Notes under the pieces: generated by a model
Seen by the model: the letters and a program-made list of their open reading frames with translations, nothing else
Database searches by the model: none
Told to the model about the DNA's origin: nothing
Shown here: one piece after another, positions 31,205 to 39,019 of the stretch
Position numbering within the stretch: position 1 is the first letter of the stretch
How the letters are laid out: the number at the start of each line of letters is the position of its first letter
Program-made: the position numbers and the translations under genes
DNA from: Streptomyces xanthophaeus
GTDB taxonomy: Bacteria; Actinomycetota; Actinomycetes; Streptomycetales; Streptomycetaceae
DNA length: 64,000 nucleotides
Direction of reading: 5' to 3'
Assembly (NCBI RefSeq): GCF_000725805.1
Contig: NZ_JOFT01000030.1
Coordinates: 1 to 64,000 of the forward strand

Positions 31205-32107
31205 TTATCCCTTCACGGCGCCGGCGGTCATGCCGCCGACGGCCTTGCGCTGGAGGAAGACAAAGATCAGCAGGACCGGGACCGCGAAGAGCGAGGACGC
31301 GGCCATGGTGGCGCCCCAGTCGTTGCCGAAGGCGCCCTGGAACTCGGTGAGCCAGAGCGGCAGGGTCTGCGCGGACTTGTCCTTGTTCAGGATCAGGACC
31401 ATGGCGAACTCGTTCCAGGCCGTGATGAACCCGAAGAGCGAGGTGGACATCAGGCCGGGGGCCAGCAACGGGAAGATCACCTTGCGGAAGGCCTGGCCGC
31501 GGGTGCAGCCGTCGATCTGGGCGGCCTCCTCCAGGGTCACCGGGACGGCGGCGATGAAGCCGCGCAGGGTCCAGATGGTGAAGGGGAGGATCATCACGAA
31601 GTAGATCGCCGTGAGTAGCGGGAGGCTGTTGAGGATCTCGGAGTCGCGGGCGATCAGGTACATCGCGATGACCATGACCTCCCAGGGGGCCATCTGCGCC
31701 ATCATCACGGCGAGGACCAGGCCCTTGCGGCCCTTGAACTTCAGCCGGGCGATGGCGAAGCTCGCGGCGAGGGCGACGAGCAGGGACAGCACCACGGCTC
31801 CGACGGTGACCAGGATGCTGTTGGTCACGTACGTCCAGAACTGGTCGACCCCGGTGGCCTTGGTGAAGTTGTCCAGCGTCGGGGTGAAGACGAAGACCGG
31901 GTCCTTGGTGAGGATCTCGCTCGACGGCTTGAGGGCCGAGGAGAACATCCAGTACACGGGGAAGACGAACAGGACGGCCAGCAGCAGGGCGCCGATGTTC
32001 TTGGCGATGCCTGCGGGGCGGACCGGCGGGCGGGTGCGGAGCCGTTGCGCGGGCGTGGCCGGGGTTGCGGACGGCGACGCGGGCTTCGGGGCGGTGCTCG
32101 TGCTCAC
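31205..32107 (-). CDS. dasC: Chitobiose ABC transporter permease DasC
   Basis: A 300-residue CUT1-family permease of the MalG type. Six hydrophobic segments follow a Pro/Ala-rich cytoplasmic N-terminus (about 1-30); the EAA loop is EEAAQIDGCTRGQAFRKVIFPLLAPG. It pairs with DasB to form the membrane channel. The start GTG 32107 has GGAGGA close upstream and overlaps the dasB stop (GTGA). No ATPase gene is in the operon; in S. coelicolor the shared ATPase MsiK, encoded elsewhere, energises several sugar importers including this one. Confidence 0.93.
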   Translation of the reverse strand: MSTSTAPKPASPSATPATPAQRLRTRPPVRPAGIAKNIGALLLAVLFVFPVYWMFSSALKPSSEILTKDPVFVFTPTLDNFTKATGVDQFWTYVTNSILVTVGAVVLSLLVALAASFAIARLKFKGRKGLVLAVMMAQMAPWEVMVIAMYLIARDSEILNSLPLLTAIYFVMILPFTIWTLRGFIAAVPVTLEEAAQIDGCTRGQAFRKVIFPLLAPGLMSTSLFGFITAWNEFAMVLILNKDKSAQTLPLWLTEFQGAFGNDWGATMAASSLFAVPVLLIFVFLQRKAVGGMTAGAVKG

Positions 32108-33129
32108 TGCTCCTCCTCCTGCTTCAGGATCAGGCGGAAGTAGAAGGACATGACGATCACGAGGATGAGGATCGTCAGGACGGAGATCGCGGCGGCGAGG
32201 CCGTAGTGGGCCTGGCTCTGGCCCTCGACGTAGGCGAAGACCGGCAGGATCTCGGAAGCGCGGTCGGGGCCGCCCTTCTTCATGGCGTAGACCTGCGTGA
32301 ACGCCTTGAAGACCCAGATCACTTCGAGGAACGTCGTGATGAGGAAGAAGGGCTTGAGGTTCGGGAAGACGATCTTCCAGAAGGTCTGCCAGCCGTTGGC
32401 GCCGTCCATCCGGGCGGCCTCGTACAGCTCGGCACCGACCGTGGTCAGACCGGCGTACATGTTGAGGGCGACGAAGGGGACGGAGCCCCAGACGACCAGG
32501 ATCGTGATGATCGTCAGGGTGGAGAGGCCGCTCGCCATCCAGTTGTGCTGGTCGTAGCCGGAGAAGCCGGCCGTGCGCATGACCCAGTTCATGACGCCGA
32601 ACTGCTCGTCGAACAGCCACTGGAAGACCTGCACGGAGGCGACGATCGGCATGGCCCAGGCCATCACCAGGGCCATCGAGAGGACCAGGCGCATCTTCTT
32701 GCCGAGCCGGTTCAGCAGGATCCCGATGAGGCTGCCGATCACCATGATCAGGATGACGTTGGCCAGGGTGAACGCGAAGCTCCGGACCACGACGGTCCAG
32801 AAGTTCGAGTCGGTGAGCAGCTCGGTGTAGTTGCTGAAGCCCGCGAAGGGGTACTTCCGCTGGATGAACTCGATCTTGTTGATGTCCTGGAAGGACAGGA
32901 TCACGTTCTTGATCAGCGGGTACAGCAGCAACGTCGCGAGGGCGAGCACCGCGGGCCCGACGAGCAGGTAGGGCAGCCACCCCGAGGGGAGTGGCTTCCG
33001 TCCCCCGCGAGGAGACGTTGGGCTGGGGCCGGCAGCGGTGGCGGTGGCGGGCACCGCGGGCTTTCCGGCGGACTTCAGTGGTGCGTCCTGTGGAGCGCTG
33101 GTCGTCGCTCCCTGGGAGTGCACGGTCAT
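32104..33129 (-). CDS. dasB: Chitobiose ABC transporter permease DasB
   Basis: A 341-residue CUT1-family permease of the MalF type. The N-terminus (about 1-55) is Ser/Pro-rich and cytoplasmic, followed by six membrane segments; the EAA loop is YEAARMDGANGWQTFWKIVFPNLKP. It imports N,N'-diacetylchitobiose with DasC and the lipoprotein DasA. A 127-bp gap containing a stable hairpin separates it from dasA, typical for operons in which the binding protein is needed in excess. Its stop codon overlaps the dasC start. Confidence 0.93.
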   Translation of the reverse strand: MTVHSQGATTSAPQDAPLKSAGKPAVPATATAAGPSPTSPRGGRKPLPSGWLPYLLVGPAVLALATLLLYPLIKNVILSFQDINKIEFIQRKYPFAGFSNYTELLTDSNFWTVVVRSFAFTLANVILIMVIGSLIGILLNRLGKKMRLVLSMALVMAWAMPIVASVQVFQWLFDEQFGVMNWVMRTAGFSGYDQHNWMASGLSTLTIITILVVWGSVPFVALNMYAGLTTVGAELYEAARMDGANGWQTFWKIVFPNLKPFFLITTFLEVIWVFKAFTQVYAMKKGGPDRASEILPVFAYVEGQSQAHYGLAAAISVLTILILVIVMSFYFRLILKQEEEQ

Positions 33130-33171
33130 GGCGTGGCTTCCTCGCGGTTGACTGTGGAGTCAAATGCGCGA

Positions 33172-33214
33172 CCGGGGGCGCGGCAGGCGACCGGGCGCCT
33201 GCCGCACCCCCCGG
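33172..33214 (-). other. Intercistronic hairpin between dasA and dasB
   Basis: A 10-bp perfect inner stem (GCGGCAGGCG with its complement, loop ACCGGG, 33180-33205) is extended by outer pairing of CCGGGGG with CCCCCCGG. Located between the binding-protein and permease genes, it may protect the dasA mRNA 3' end and reduce read-through, raising DasA over DasBC. Confidence 0.65.
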
Positions 33215-33256
33215 TGCGTTCACACTGCTGGGTCGTGCGGGTGCTGCGGGGCGGGA

Positions 33257-34537
33257 CTACTTGTTGATGCGCTTCGCGATCTCCGCGTCCGCTGCCGCAC
33301 CGGCCTTGGCCGGGTCCTCACCGTTCAGGACCTTGGTCATGAACTCCTTGATGGGGTTCGGCTCGGTCTCGACGTTCGCCCAGCCCGCGGTGACCGGGGT
33401 GATCTTGCCGTTGAGGCCGGCCTTGGCCATGGCCTCGGCGAAGGAGCCCGCCGGGGCGGCGAAGTTGGCGCCCGCCTGGTTCGGGAGCAGCGCGCCCTTG
33501 GTCTCGACGGCGTACTTGGTCATCTGGTCCTTGCCTGCGGCGAGGGCCAGCCACTCCTTGGCGAGCTCCTTGTTCTTGGAGCGCTCGGCGACGGCGAGGT
33601 TCGAGCCGCCGAGGAAGACCGTGCCGGACTTGTCGGCGGTCTTGCCCGGGATCGGGAAGTAACCGAAGTCGGCTTCCTTGCCCGCTTCCTTCAGCGCCTT
33701 CTCGGCACCGCCGGCCTCCCAGCCGAGACCGATCCAGGACGAGACGCCGCCCTTGGGAACGATGTCGACGGACTGCTGCGGGGTCGCCTCGTCCTTGTCC
33801 TTGGGGGCGGTGGAGAAGGACTGGAGCTTCTTGTAGAACTCCATCGCGGAGGCGGCCTGCGGGGTGGCCAGTCCGCCCTTCCACTTGTCGCCGTCCTTCG
33901 TGGCGAGCTCGCCGCCCTCGTCCCAGATGAGACCGGCGAGGATGTACCAGCTCTGGCCGGGCAGGTAGATCGGCTGCGAGGCCGGGTCGGCCGCCTTCAG
34001 CTTCTCCAGTCCGGCGACCCACTCGTCGCGGGTCTTCGGCGGGGTGACGCCGGCCTTCTCGAAGGCCTTCTTGTCGTAGATGACGACGCGGTTGGCGGCG
34101 TACCACGGCGCGGAGTAGAGCTTGCCGTCGACCTCGGCCGAGGCGAGCATGCTCTTCTGCCAGGCGTCGGCGCCGAGCTTGGCCTTGTCCTTCGTCAGAT
34201 CGGCGAGACCGCCGGTGACCGCGTAACCGGCGGTCTGGGTGTTGCCGAGCTCAAGAACGTCCGGAGGGGAGTTCTCGGAGAGGGCGGTGGTGACCTTCTC
34301 CTGGATGCCGGTCCACTTCTGCTCTTCGACCTTGACCGTGACACCGGGGTGCTTGGCCGAGAACTCCTTGTTGACCTCGTCGATCCAGGCCTTCGGCGCG
34401 GAACCGTCCATCACCCAGACGGTGATCTCCTTGGGTCCGGCATCGGCCTTCGCCTTGCCGTCCTCGGAGTCCCCACACGCCGCGAGGCCGATAACCATGC
34501 CCGCGACTCCAACCGCCGCGATGAGCTTGCGCTTCAC
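33257..34537 (-). CDS. dasA: Chitobiose-binding lipoprotein DasA
   Basis: A 426-residue family 1 sugar-binding protein. The lipobox ends at Cys21 (GLAAC), so the mature protein is anchored outside the membrane. Conserved stretches include ITVWVMDGS at the first strand, YSAPWYAANRVVIYDKKAF and VFLGGSNLAVAERSKNKELAKEWLAL. It delivers N,N'-diacetylchitobiose to DasBC; in S. coelicolor DasA also influences development through intracellular aminosugar levels. The start GTG 34537 has GAGGAGG 5 bases upstream; a longer frame to 34591 lacks this and would bury the signal peptide. Two dre-type elements lie 90-130 bp upstream. Confidence 0.95.
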   Translation of the reverse strand: MKRKLIAAVGVAGMVIGLAACGDSEDGKAKADAGPKEITVWVMDGSAPKAWIDEVNKEFSAKHPGVTVKVEEQKWTGIQEKVTTALSENSPPDVLELGNTQTAGYAVTGGLADLTKDKAKLGADAWQKSMLASAEVDGKLYSAPWYAANRVVIYDKKAFEKAGVTPPKTRDEWVAGLEKLKAADPASQPIYLPGQSWYILAGLIWDEGGELATKDGDKWKGGLATPQAASAMEFYKKLQSFSTAPKDKDEATPQQSVDIVPKGGVSSWIGLGWEAGGAEKALKEAGKEADFGYFPIPGKTADKSGTVFLGGSNLAVAERSKNKELAKEWLALAAGKDQMTKYAVETKGALLPNQAGANFAAPAGSFAEAMAKAGLNGKITPVTAGWANVETEPNPIKEFMTKVLNGEDPAKAGAAADAEIAKRINK

Positions 34538-34628
34538 GCCACCCTCCTCAGGGATGCCTGCCTGCACTTCCCTTGCCCGCCGCGGTGACATACGCGAAGT
34601 ACTGCCGTGGGGCCGGGATCTGATCCAT

Positions 34629-34668
34629 ATTGGTTTAGACCAGTAACCGGAGCTTGGCCTAGACCTTT
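34629..34668 (-). promoter_or_regulatory. dre sites of the dasABC operon
   Basis: ATTGGTTTAGACCAGT (34629-34644) fits the DasR consensus apart from two bases, counting the permitted G at position 15. A weaker copy, CTTGGCCTAGACCTTT (34653-34668), follows 8 bp later on the same strand. They sit between divergent dasA and dasR and so may control both. Confidence 0.85.
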
Positions 34669-34698
34669 AGGGGTGTCAAGGGTCTAATGATCGGGTGC

Positions 34699-34718
34699 TC
34701 GGTCCGTTATCGGACCGA
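34699..34718. promoter_or_regulatory. Inverted repeat in the dasA-dasR intergenic region
   Basis: TCGGTCCG-TTAT-CGGACCGA is a perfect 8-bp inverted repeat between the dre sites and the dasR start. It is not dre-like, so another regulator or a 5' leader hairpin is possible. Confidence 0.45.
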
Positions 34719-34787
34719 CACCTGGGGAGAGAGAAGGCCTGTCCCCCCGCACGTGTCACGATGTGACCGCACATATCGGAGGAGCCG

Positions 34788-35591
34788 GTGACGGCAGCGA
34801 AACTGGAGTCGGGAAGGCGGGCGGCGATGGCCACCGAAGGGGCGATCACAGAGCCGGAAAGCGGGGCAGCCACTCGCACGGCACGCGTACCCAAGTACTA
34901 CCGACTCAAGCGGCACTTGCTCGACATGACCGAGACACTGCCGCCCGGGACACCCGTACCGCCGGAGCGCACGCTCGCGGCCGAATTCGACACCTCGCGG
35001 ACCACCGTCCGCCAGGCGCTCCAGGAGCTCGTCGTCGAAGGACGGCTGGAACGGATCCAGGGCAAGGGCACCTTCGTCGCCAAGCCCAAGGTCTCCCAGC
35101 CGCTGCAACTCTCCTCCTACACGGAGGACATGCGCGCCCAGGGCCTGGAACCGACCTCCCAGCTCCTGGACATCGGCTACGTGACCGCCGACGACACCCT
35201 CGCCGGACTGCTCAAGATCGCCACCGGCGGCCGGGTGCTGCGCATCGAGCGGCTGCGCCTGGCCAGCGGCGAGCCGATGGCCATCGAGACCACCCACCTG
35301 TCGGCCAAGCGCTTCCCCGCGCTGCGCCGTTCCCTCGTCAAGTACACCTCTCTCTACACCGCCCTCGCCGAGGTGTACGACGTCCGCCTCGCCGAGGCCG
35401 AGGAGACCATCGAGACCTCGCTGGCCACCCCGCGCGAGGCCGGGCTGCTGGGCACCGACGTCGGGCTGCCGATGCTGATGCTCTCCCGCCACTCGCTGGA
35501 CGCCGACGGCGAACCGGTCGAATGGGTGCGTTCGGTGTACCGCGGGGACCGGTACAAGTTCGTCGCCCGGCTCAAGCGGCCCGCCGTCTGA
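34788..35591 (+). CDS. dasR: GntR/HutC family regulator DasR
   Basis: A 267-residue global regulator of aminosugar use, antibiotic production and development. The winged HTH ([11 protein letters not shown]...[41 protein letters not shown]) is followed by a UTRA effector domain (about 110-260) that binds glucosamine-6-phosphate and relatives, releasing DNA. The sequence is nearly identical to S. coelicolor DasR from VPKYYRLK onwards; the N-terminal 35 residues differ. GTG 34788 with GGAGGAG is used as start; ATG 34827 would give a length closer to the usual 254 residues. It is divergent from dasA with dre elements between. Confidence 0.96.
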   Translation: MTAAKLESGRRAAMATEGAITEPESGAATRTARVPKYYRLKRHLLDMTETLPPGTPVPPERTLAAEFDTSRTTVRQALQELVVEGRLERIQGKGTFVAKPKVSQPLQLSSYTEDMRAQGLEPTSQLLDIGYVTADDTLAGLLKIATGGRVLRIERLRLASGEPMAIETTHLSAKRFPALRRSLVKYTSLYTALAEVYDVRLAEAEETIETSLATPREAGLLGTDVGLPMLMLSRHSLDADGEPVEWVRSVYRGDRYKFVARLKRPAV

Positions 35592-35598
35592 CCTCCGC

Positions 35599-35616
35599 CC
35601 GGATACCGGTATACGG
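35599..35616. promoter_or_regulatory. Near-perfect palindrome upstream of cstA
   Basis: CCGGATACCGGTATACGG is an 18-bp palindrome with one mismatched pair and a perfect ATACCGGTAT core. It starts 8 bp after the dasR stop and lies about 80 bp before the cstA start, so it is probably an operator or part of the cstA promoter. Confidence 0.45.
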
Positions 35617-35694
35617 ACGGGGTCTTACGTTCAGCGGGTAACCCCCCGTAGATTCCTGCGCTCCACGCAGATGATCGACGAGGGGACGAGAGCC

Positions 35695-37917
35695 ATGCCG
35701 GAACCGGAAGCAACAGGGACAGAACGGGACGCGGCGAGTCCGGGCACCACGCCGGACTCGCCCTCTGCGAGGTCCATCGCCACCTGGGTGCTCGTCGGGC
35801 TCATCGGAGCCATCGGCTGGGGCGTACTGGCACTCTCGCGGGGCGAGGAGATCTCGGCCGCCTGGCTGCTCGCCGCAGCACTGGGTTCCTACGCCATCGG
35901 CTACCGCTTCTACGCGCGCTTCATCGCGCACCGCATCCTGAAGGTGGACAAGACGCGGGCCACCCCCGCGGAACGCCTTGACAACGGTGTCGACTTCCAT
36001 CCGACCGACCGGCGCGTGCTCTTCGGCCACCACTTCGCCGCCGTCGCCGGCGCCGGGCCGCTCGTCGGACCCGTGCTCGCCGCCCAGATGGGATACCTCC
36101 CCGGCACCATCTGGATCGTCGCGGGCGTCATCTTCGCGGGCGCCGTCCAGGACATGGTCACGCTGTTCTTCTCCACCCGCCGCGACGGACGCTCCCTCGG
36201 CCAGATGGCCCGGGACGAGATCGGCCCCGTCGGCGGGGCCGCCGCCCTCGTGGCCGTGTTCTCGATCATGATCATCCTGCTGGCGGTGCTGGCCCTCGTC
36301 ATCGTCAACGCGCTGGCGCACTCGCCCTGGGGCGTCTTCTCCATCGGCATGACCATCCCGATCGCCCTCTTCATGGGCTTCTACCTGCGCGTGCTGCGGC
36401 CGGGGCGGGTCACCGAGGTCTCCGCCATCGGCGTCGCGCTGCTCCTGCTCGCCATCGTCGCGGGCGGCTGGGTCGCCGAGTCCTCGCTGGCCGACACCTT
36501 CACCCTGGAGAAGGAGACGCTGGTCGTCTGGATGATCGGGTACGGCTTCGTCGCCTCGGTCCTGCCGGTGTGGATGCTGCTCGCCCCGCGCGACTACCTG
36601 TCCACCTTCATGAAGGTCGGCACCATCGCACTGCTCGCGCTGGGCGTGGTCATCGCGATGCCCACCCTGAAGATGCCCGCGGTCACCGACTTCGCGGCGC
36701 GCGGCGACGGCCCGGTGTTCGCCGGGTCGATGTTCCCCTTCGTCTTCATCACCATCGCCTGCGGGGCACTGTCCGGCTTCCACTCCCTGGTCTCCTCGGG
36801 CACCACCCCGAAGATGATCCAGAAGGAGACCCAGGTCCGGGTGATCGGCTACGGCGCGATGCTGACCGAGTCCTTCGTCGCCATCATGGCGATGATCGCG
36901 GCCTCCATCATCGAGCCGGGCCTGTTCTTCGCCGTGAACTCCCCCGGCGGGGTCATCGGCACCACGGTCGAATCCGCCTCGGCGGCAGTGACCAACTTCG
37001 GCTTCGCCATCTCCCCCGAGGCCCTCACCCAGGCCGCGAAGGACGTGGAGGAGGCCAGCCTGCTCTCCCGTACCGGCGGCGCCCCCACGTTCGCACTCGG
37101 AATGGCGGACATCTTCTCGGCCGTCATCGGCGGCGCCGGGATGAAGGCCTTCTGGTACCACTTCGCCATCATGTTCGAGGCCCTGTTCATCCTGACGACG
37201 GTGGACGCTGGCACCCGCGTCGGACGGTTCATGCTCCAGGACACCCTGGGCAACGTGCACAAGTCCTTCCGGGACGTCAGCTGGAAGCCGGGCGTCTGGT
37301 TCGCGAGCGCGGTCGTCGTCGGCGGCTGGGGCTACTTCCTGTGGGTGGGCATCAAGGACCCGCTGGGCGGCATCAACCAGCTCTTCCCGCTGTTCGGTAT
37401 CGCGAACCAGCTCCTCGCCGCGGTCGCCCTGGCCGTCTGCACCACGCTGCTCATCAAGTCCGGCCGGCTCAAGTGGGCCTGGGTCACGGGCGTCCCGCTG
37501 GCCTGGGACGTGGCGGTCACGCTCACCGCGAGCTACCAGAAGATCTTCTCCGAGGACGTGAAGGTCGGCTTCTTCGCCCAGCGCGACAAGTACCAGGCCG
37601 GCATCGACGCCGACAAGGTCCTGCCCCCGGCGAAGACCATGGGCGAGATGCACACCGTGGTCACCAACGCCACGGTGGACGGCGTCCTGTCCGTACTCTT
37701 CGCGGTCCTGATCATCATCGTGCTGGTGGACGCGGCCCGGACCTGCTTCAAGGCCATCAGCAGCCCGGAATCCGTGAAGCTGTCCGAGGTCCCCTGGACC
37801 GAGTCGAAGATCGTCGCCCCGGCCGGGCTGATCCCGACCCCCGAGGAGCGCGCCGAGCTCGCCGCGGCCGGGCTCGACTCGGGCGGCGGCGCCGTGAAGG
37901 AGCCGGTGTCCTCATGA
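35695..37917 (+). CDS. cstA: Carbon starvation protein CstA (peptide/pyruvate transporter family)
   Basis: A 740-residue polytopic membrane protein with roughly 16-18 hydrophobic segments. Family marks include FGHHFAAVAGAGPLVGPVLAAQMGYLPG, FHSLVSSGTTPKM, and GGINQLFPLFGIANQLLAA. Escherichia coli homologues CstA and BtsT import peptides or pyruvate during carbon limitation; the substrate here is unproven, with pyruvate plausible. ATG 35695 is preferred because GAGGGGACGAG precedes it; ATG 35671 has no ribosome binding site. The next small gene overlaps its stop by four bases and encodes the conserved YbdD-type partner. Confidence 0.93.
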   Translation: MPEPEATGTERDAASPGTTPDSPSARSIATWVLVGLIGAIGWGVLALSRGEEISAAWLLAAALGSYAIGYRFYARFIAHRILKVDKTRATPAERLDNGVDFHPTDRRVLFGHHFAAVAGAGPLVGPVLAAQMGYLPGTIWIVAGVIFAGAVQDMVTLFFSTRRDGRSLGQMARDEIGPVGGAAALVAVFSIMIILLAVLALVIVNALAHSPWGVFSIGMTIPIALFMGFYLRVLRPGRVTEVSAIGVALLLLAIVAGGWVAESSLADTFTLEKETLVVWMIGYGFVASVLPVWMLLAPRDYLSTFMKVGTIALLALGVVIAMPTLKMPAVTDFAARGDGPVFAGSMFPFVFITIACGALSGFHSLVSSGTTPKMIQKETQVRVIGYGAMLTESFVAIMAMIAASIIEPGLFFAVNSPGGVIGTTVESASAAVTNFGFAISPEALTQAAKDVEEASLLSRTGGAPTFALGMADIFSAVIGGAGMKAFWYHFAIMFEALFILTTVDAGTRVGRFMLQDTLGNVHKSFRDVSWKPGVWFASAVVVGGWGYFLWVGIKDPLGGINQLFPLFGIANQLLAAVALAVCTTLLIKSGRLKWAWVTGVPLAWDVAVTLTASYQKIFSEDVKVGFFAQRDKYQAGIDADKVLPPAKTMGEMHTVVTNATVDGVLSVLFAVLIIIVLVDAARTCFKAISSPESVKLSEVPWTESKIVAPAGLIPTPEERAELAAAGLDSGGGAVKEPVSS

Positions 37918-38111
37918 GCGGCGTCCGCGGCGCGCTGGCGAAGGCCTGGTTCTACCTGCGGGAGTTCTCGGGCGAGGCGGCGTACGACCGGTACGTCGCC
38001 CACGCCCGCTCGCACGACGCGGACGCGCCGGTCATGACCCGCCGCGCCTTCGAACGCGCCCGTACGGACTCCCGCGAGGCCGACCCTCGCGAGGGCTTCC
38101 GCTGCTGCTGA
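37914..38111 (+). CDS. YbdD/YjiX family small protein (DUF466)
   Basis: A 65-residue protein characteristic of the CstA-linked YbdD/YjiX family: AWFYLREFSGEAAYDRYVAHARSHDADAPVMTRRAFERAR and a Cys-rich end (RCC). The start overlaps the cstA stop as ATGA, giving translational coupling. Family members are always encoded beside CstA/BtsT-type transporters; a role as an accessory subunit is assumed but not shown. A good terminator follows. Confidence 0.88.
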   Translation: MSGVRGALAKAWFYLREFSGEAAYDRYVAHARSHDADAPVMTRRAFERARTDSREADPREGFRCC

Positions 38112-38123
38112 CCCCCCGCTCGC

Positions 38124-38158
38124 CGAAGGCCCCTCCGCACTCCGCGGCGGGGCCTTCG
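38124..38158 (+). terminator. Terminator of the cstA operon
   Basis: A 10-bp stem CGAAGGCCCC/GGGGCCTTCG around a 15-base loop, 12 bp after the YbdD-type stop codon. Confidence 0.7.
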
Positions 38159-38212
38159 CCCGTTCCCGGCCGCGGGCCCGGGCCGCCGGGCCCGTGCCGC
38201 ACACTCGAACGC

Positions 38213-38707
38213 ATGGACATCGTGATCAGGGCGGCACTGCCCGCCGAGTACGGACAGCTGGGCGAGATCACCGCGCAGGCCTACGTGGGGGACGGACTCC
38301 TCGGCTCCGGCGAGTCGTTCTACGCGGAGGTGCTGCGCGACGTCGCGGGCCGGGCCGCCGACGGGGAGGTGCTCGTCGCCGTCCACGAGGACCTCGTCCT
38401 CGGCGGGGTGACCTTCGCCCCGCCCGGAAGTCCGCTCGCCGACATCGCCGGGCCCGGCGAGGCCGAATTCCGGATGCTGGCCGTCTCCCGCGCGGCGCGC
38501 GGCCGCGGCGCGGGCGAGGCCCTGGTGCGCGCCTGCGTGGCCCGGGCCCGGGAACTGGAGGGCGTCACGCACCTGGTGCTGTCCACCCAGACCGGCATGA
38601 CGGGGGCCCAGCGGATCTACGCGCGACTGGGATTCGTACGCACTCCCGAGCGCGACTGGGCGCCCGTCCCGGGCCTGACCCTGCTCACCTACCGCCTCAG
38701 CCTGTAG
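38213..38707 (+). CDS. GNAT family N-acetyltransferase
   Basis: A 164-residue acetyltransferase. IVIRAALPAEYGQLGEITAQAYVGDG begins the fold; the acetyl-CoA loop is MLAVSRAARGRGAGEALVRACV, with the motif R-G-R-G-A-G; AQRIYARLGFVRTPERDW is the usual C-terminal helix and strand. The acceptor is unknown. It lies between the cstA terminator and the nrdA regulatory region and appears monocistronic. No clear ribosome binding site precedes the ATG, so a leaderless transcript is possible. Confidence 0.85.
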   Translation: MDIVIRAALPAEYGQLGEITAQAYVGDGLLGSGESFYAEVLRDVAGRAADGEVLVAVHEDLVLGGVTFAPPGSPLADIAGPGEAEFRMLAVSRAARGRGAGEALVRACVARARELEGVTHLVLSTQTGMTGAQRIYARLGFVRTPERDWAPVPGLTLLTYRLSL

Positions 38708-38715
38708 CCACGCCG

Positions 38716-38763
38716 ACACAACATGTGGGGGCTACCGCACGGGGGCGCCCCCACATGTATGCT
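38716..38763 (+). promoter_or_regulatory. nrdA promoter region with paired NrdR-box-like repeats
   Basis: ACATGTGGGGGC (38721-38732) and GCCCCCACATGT (38747-38758) are perfect 12-bp inverted copies. The ACATGT cores are 32 bp apart, about three helical turns, as for tandem NrdR boxes; the left box ACACAACATGTGGGG resembles the NrdR consensus (ACACWATATATWGTGT), the right one less so. They immediately precede the B12 riboswitch and could hold the promoter. Formation of a long hairpin is an alternative reading. Confidence 0.5.
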
Positions 38764-38900
38764 CATGGCTGCTGTCGCCGCAGGGGAATCCGGTGCGAAT
38801 CCGGAACTGTCCCGCAACGGTATGAAGTGCACCCATTGGGGCACACGCAAGTCCGAGGACCTGCCGACAGCGCGCCCGGCTCGACCGAACCGGGTGCCGA
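38764..38900 (+). promoter_or_regulatory. Cobalamin (B12) riboswitch upstream of nrdA
   Basis: An adenosylcobalamin aptamer is visible: closing stem GCTGTCG (38771-38777) with CGACAGC (38865-38871), the core GGGGAATCCGGTGCGAATCC (38783 onwards), the CCCGCAACGG B12-box-like segment, and AAGTCCGAGGACCTGCCGACAG. After it GCGCCCGG (38870 region) can pair with CCGGGTGC to form a hairpin, the likely expression platform. About 120 nt then separate it from the nrdA start. By analogy with S. coelicolor, B12 binding would shut off this O2-dependent reductase when the B12-dependent class II enzyme can work. Confidence 0.88.
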
Positions 38901-39019
38901 CACGTCCGGGCCTCGCGGTTGGGCCGGTGGACGCCATGCGGTGTACGCGTTCCTGCCACGCCCGCATGCGCCCGCCCGCGCCCCGCCTACGGCCGGCCGA
39001 GCGAGGGAGAGCTCCCGCC

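Noticed and set aside
38721..38758. Perfect 12-bp inverted repeat read as a terminator of the GNAT gene
   Set aside because: It abuts the riboswitch and has spacing like paired NrdR boxes, so a role in the nrdA promoter is preferred; a terminator function cannot be fully excluded.
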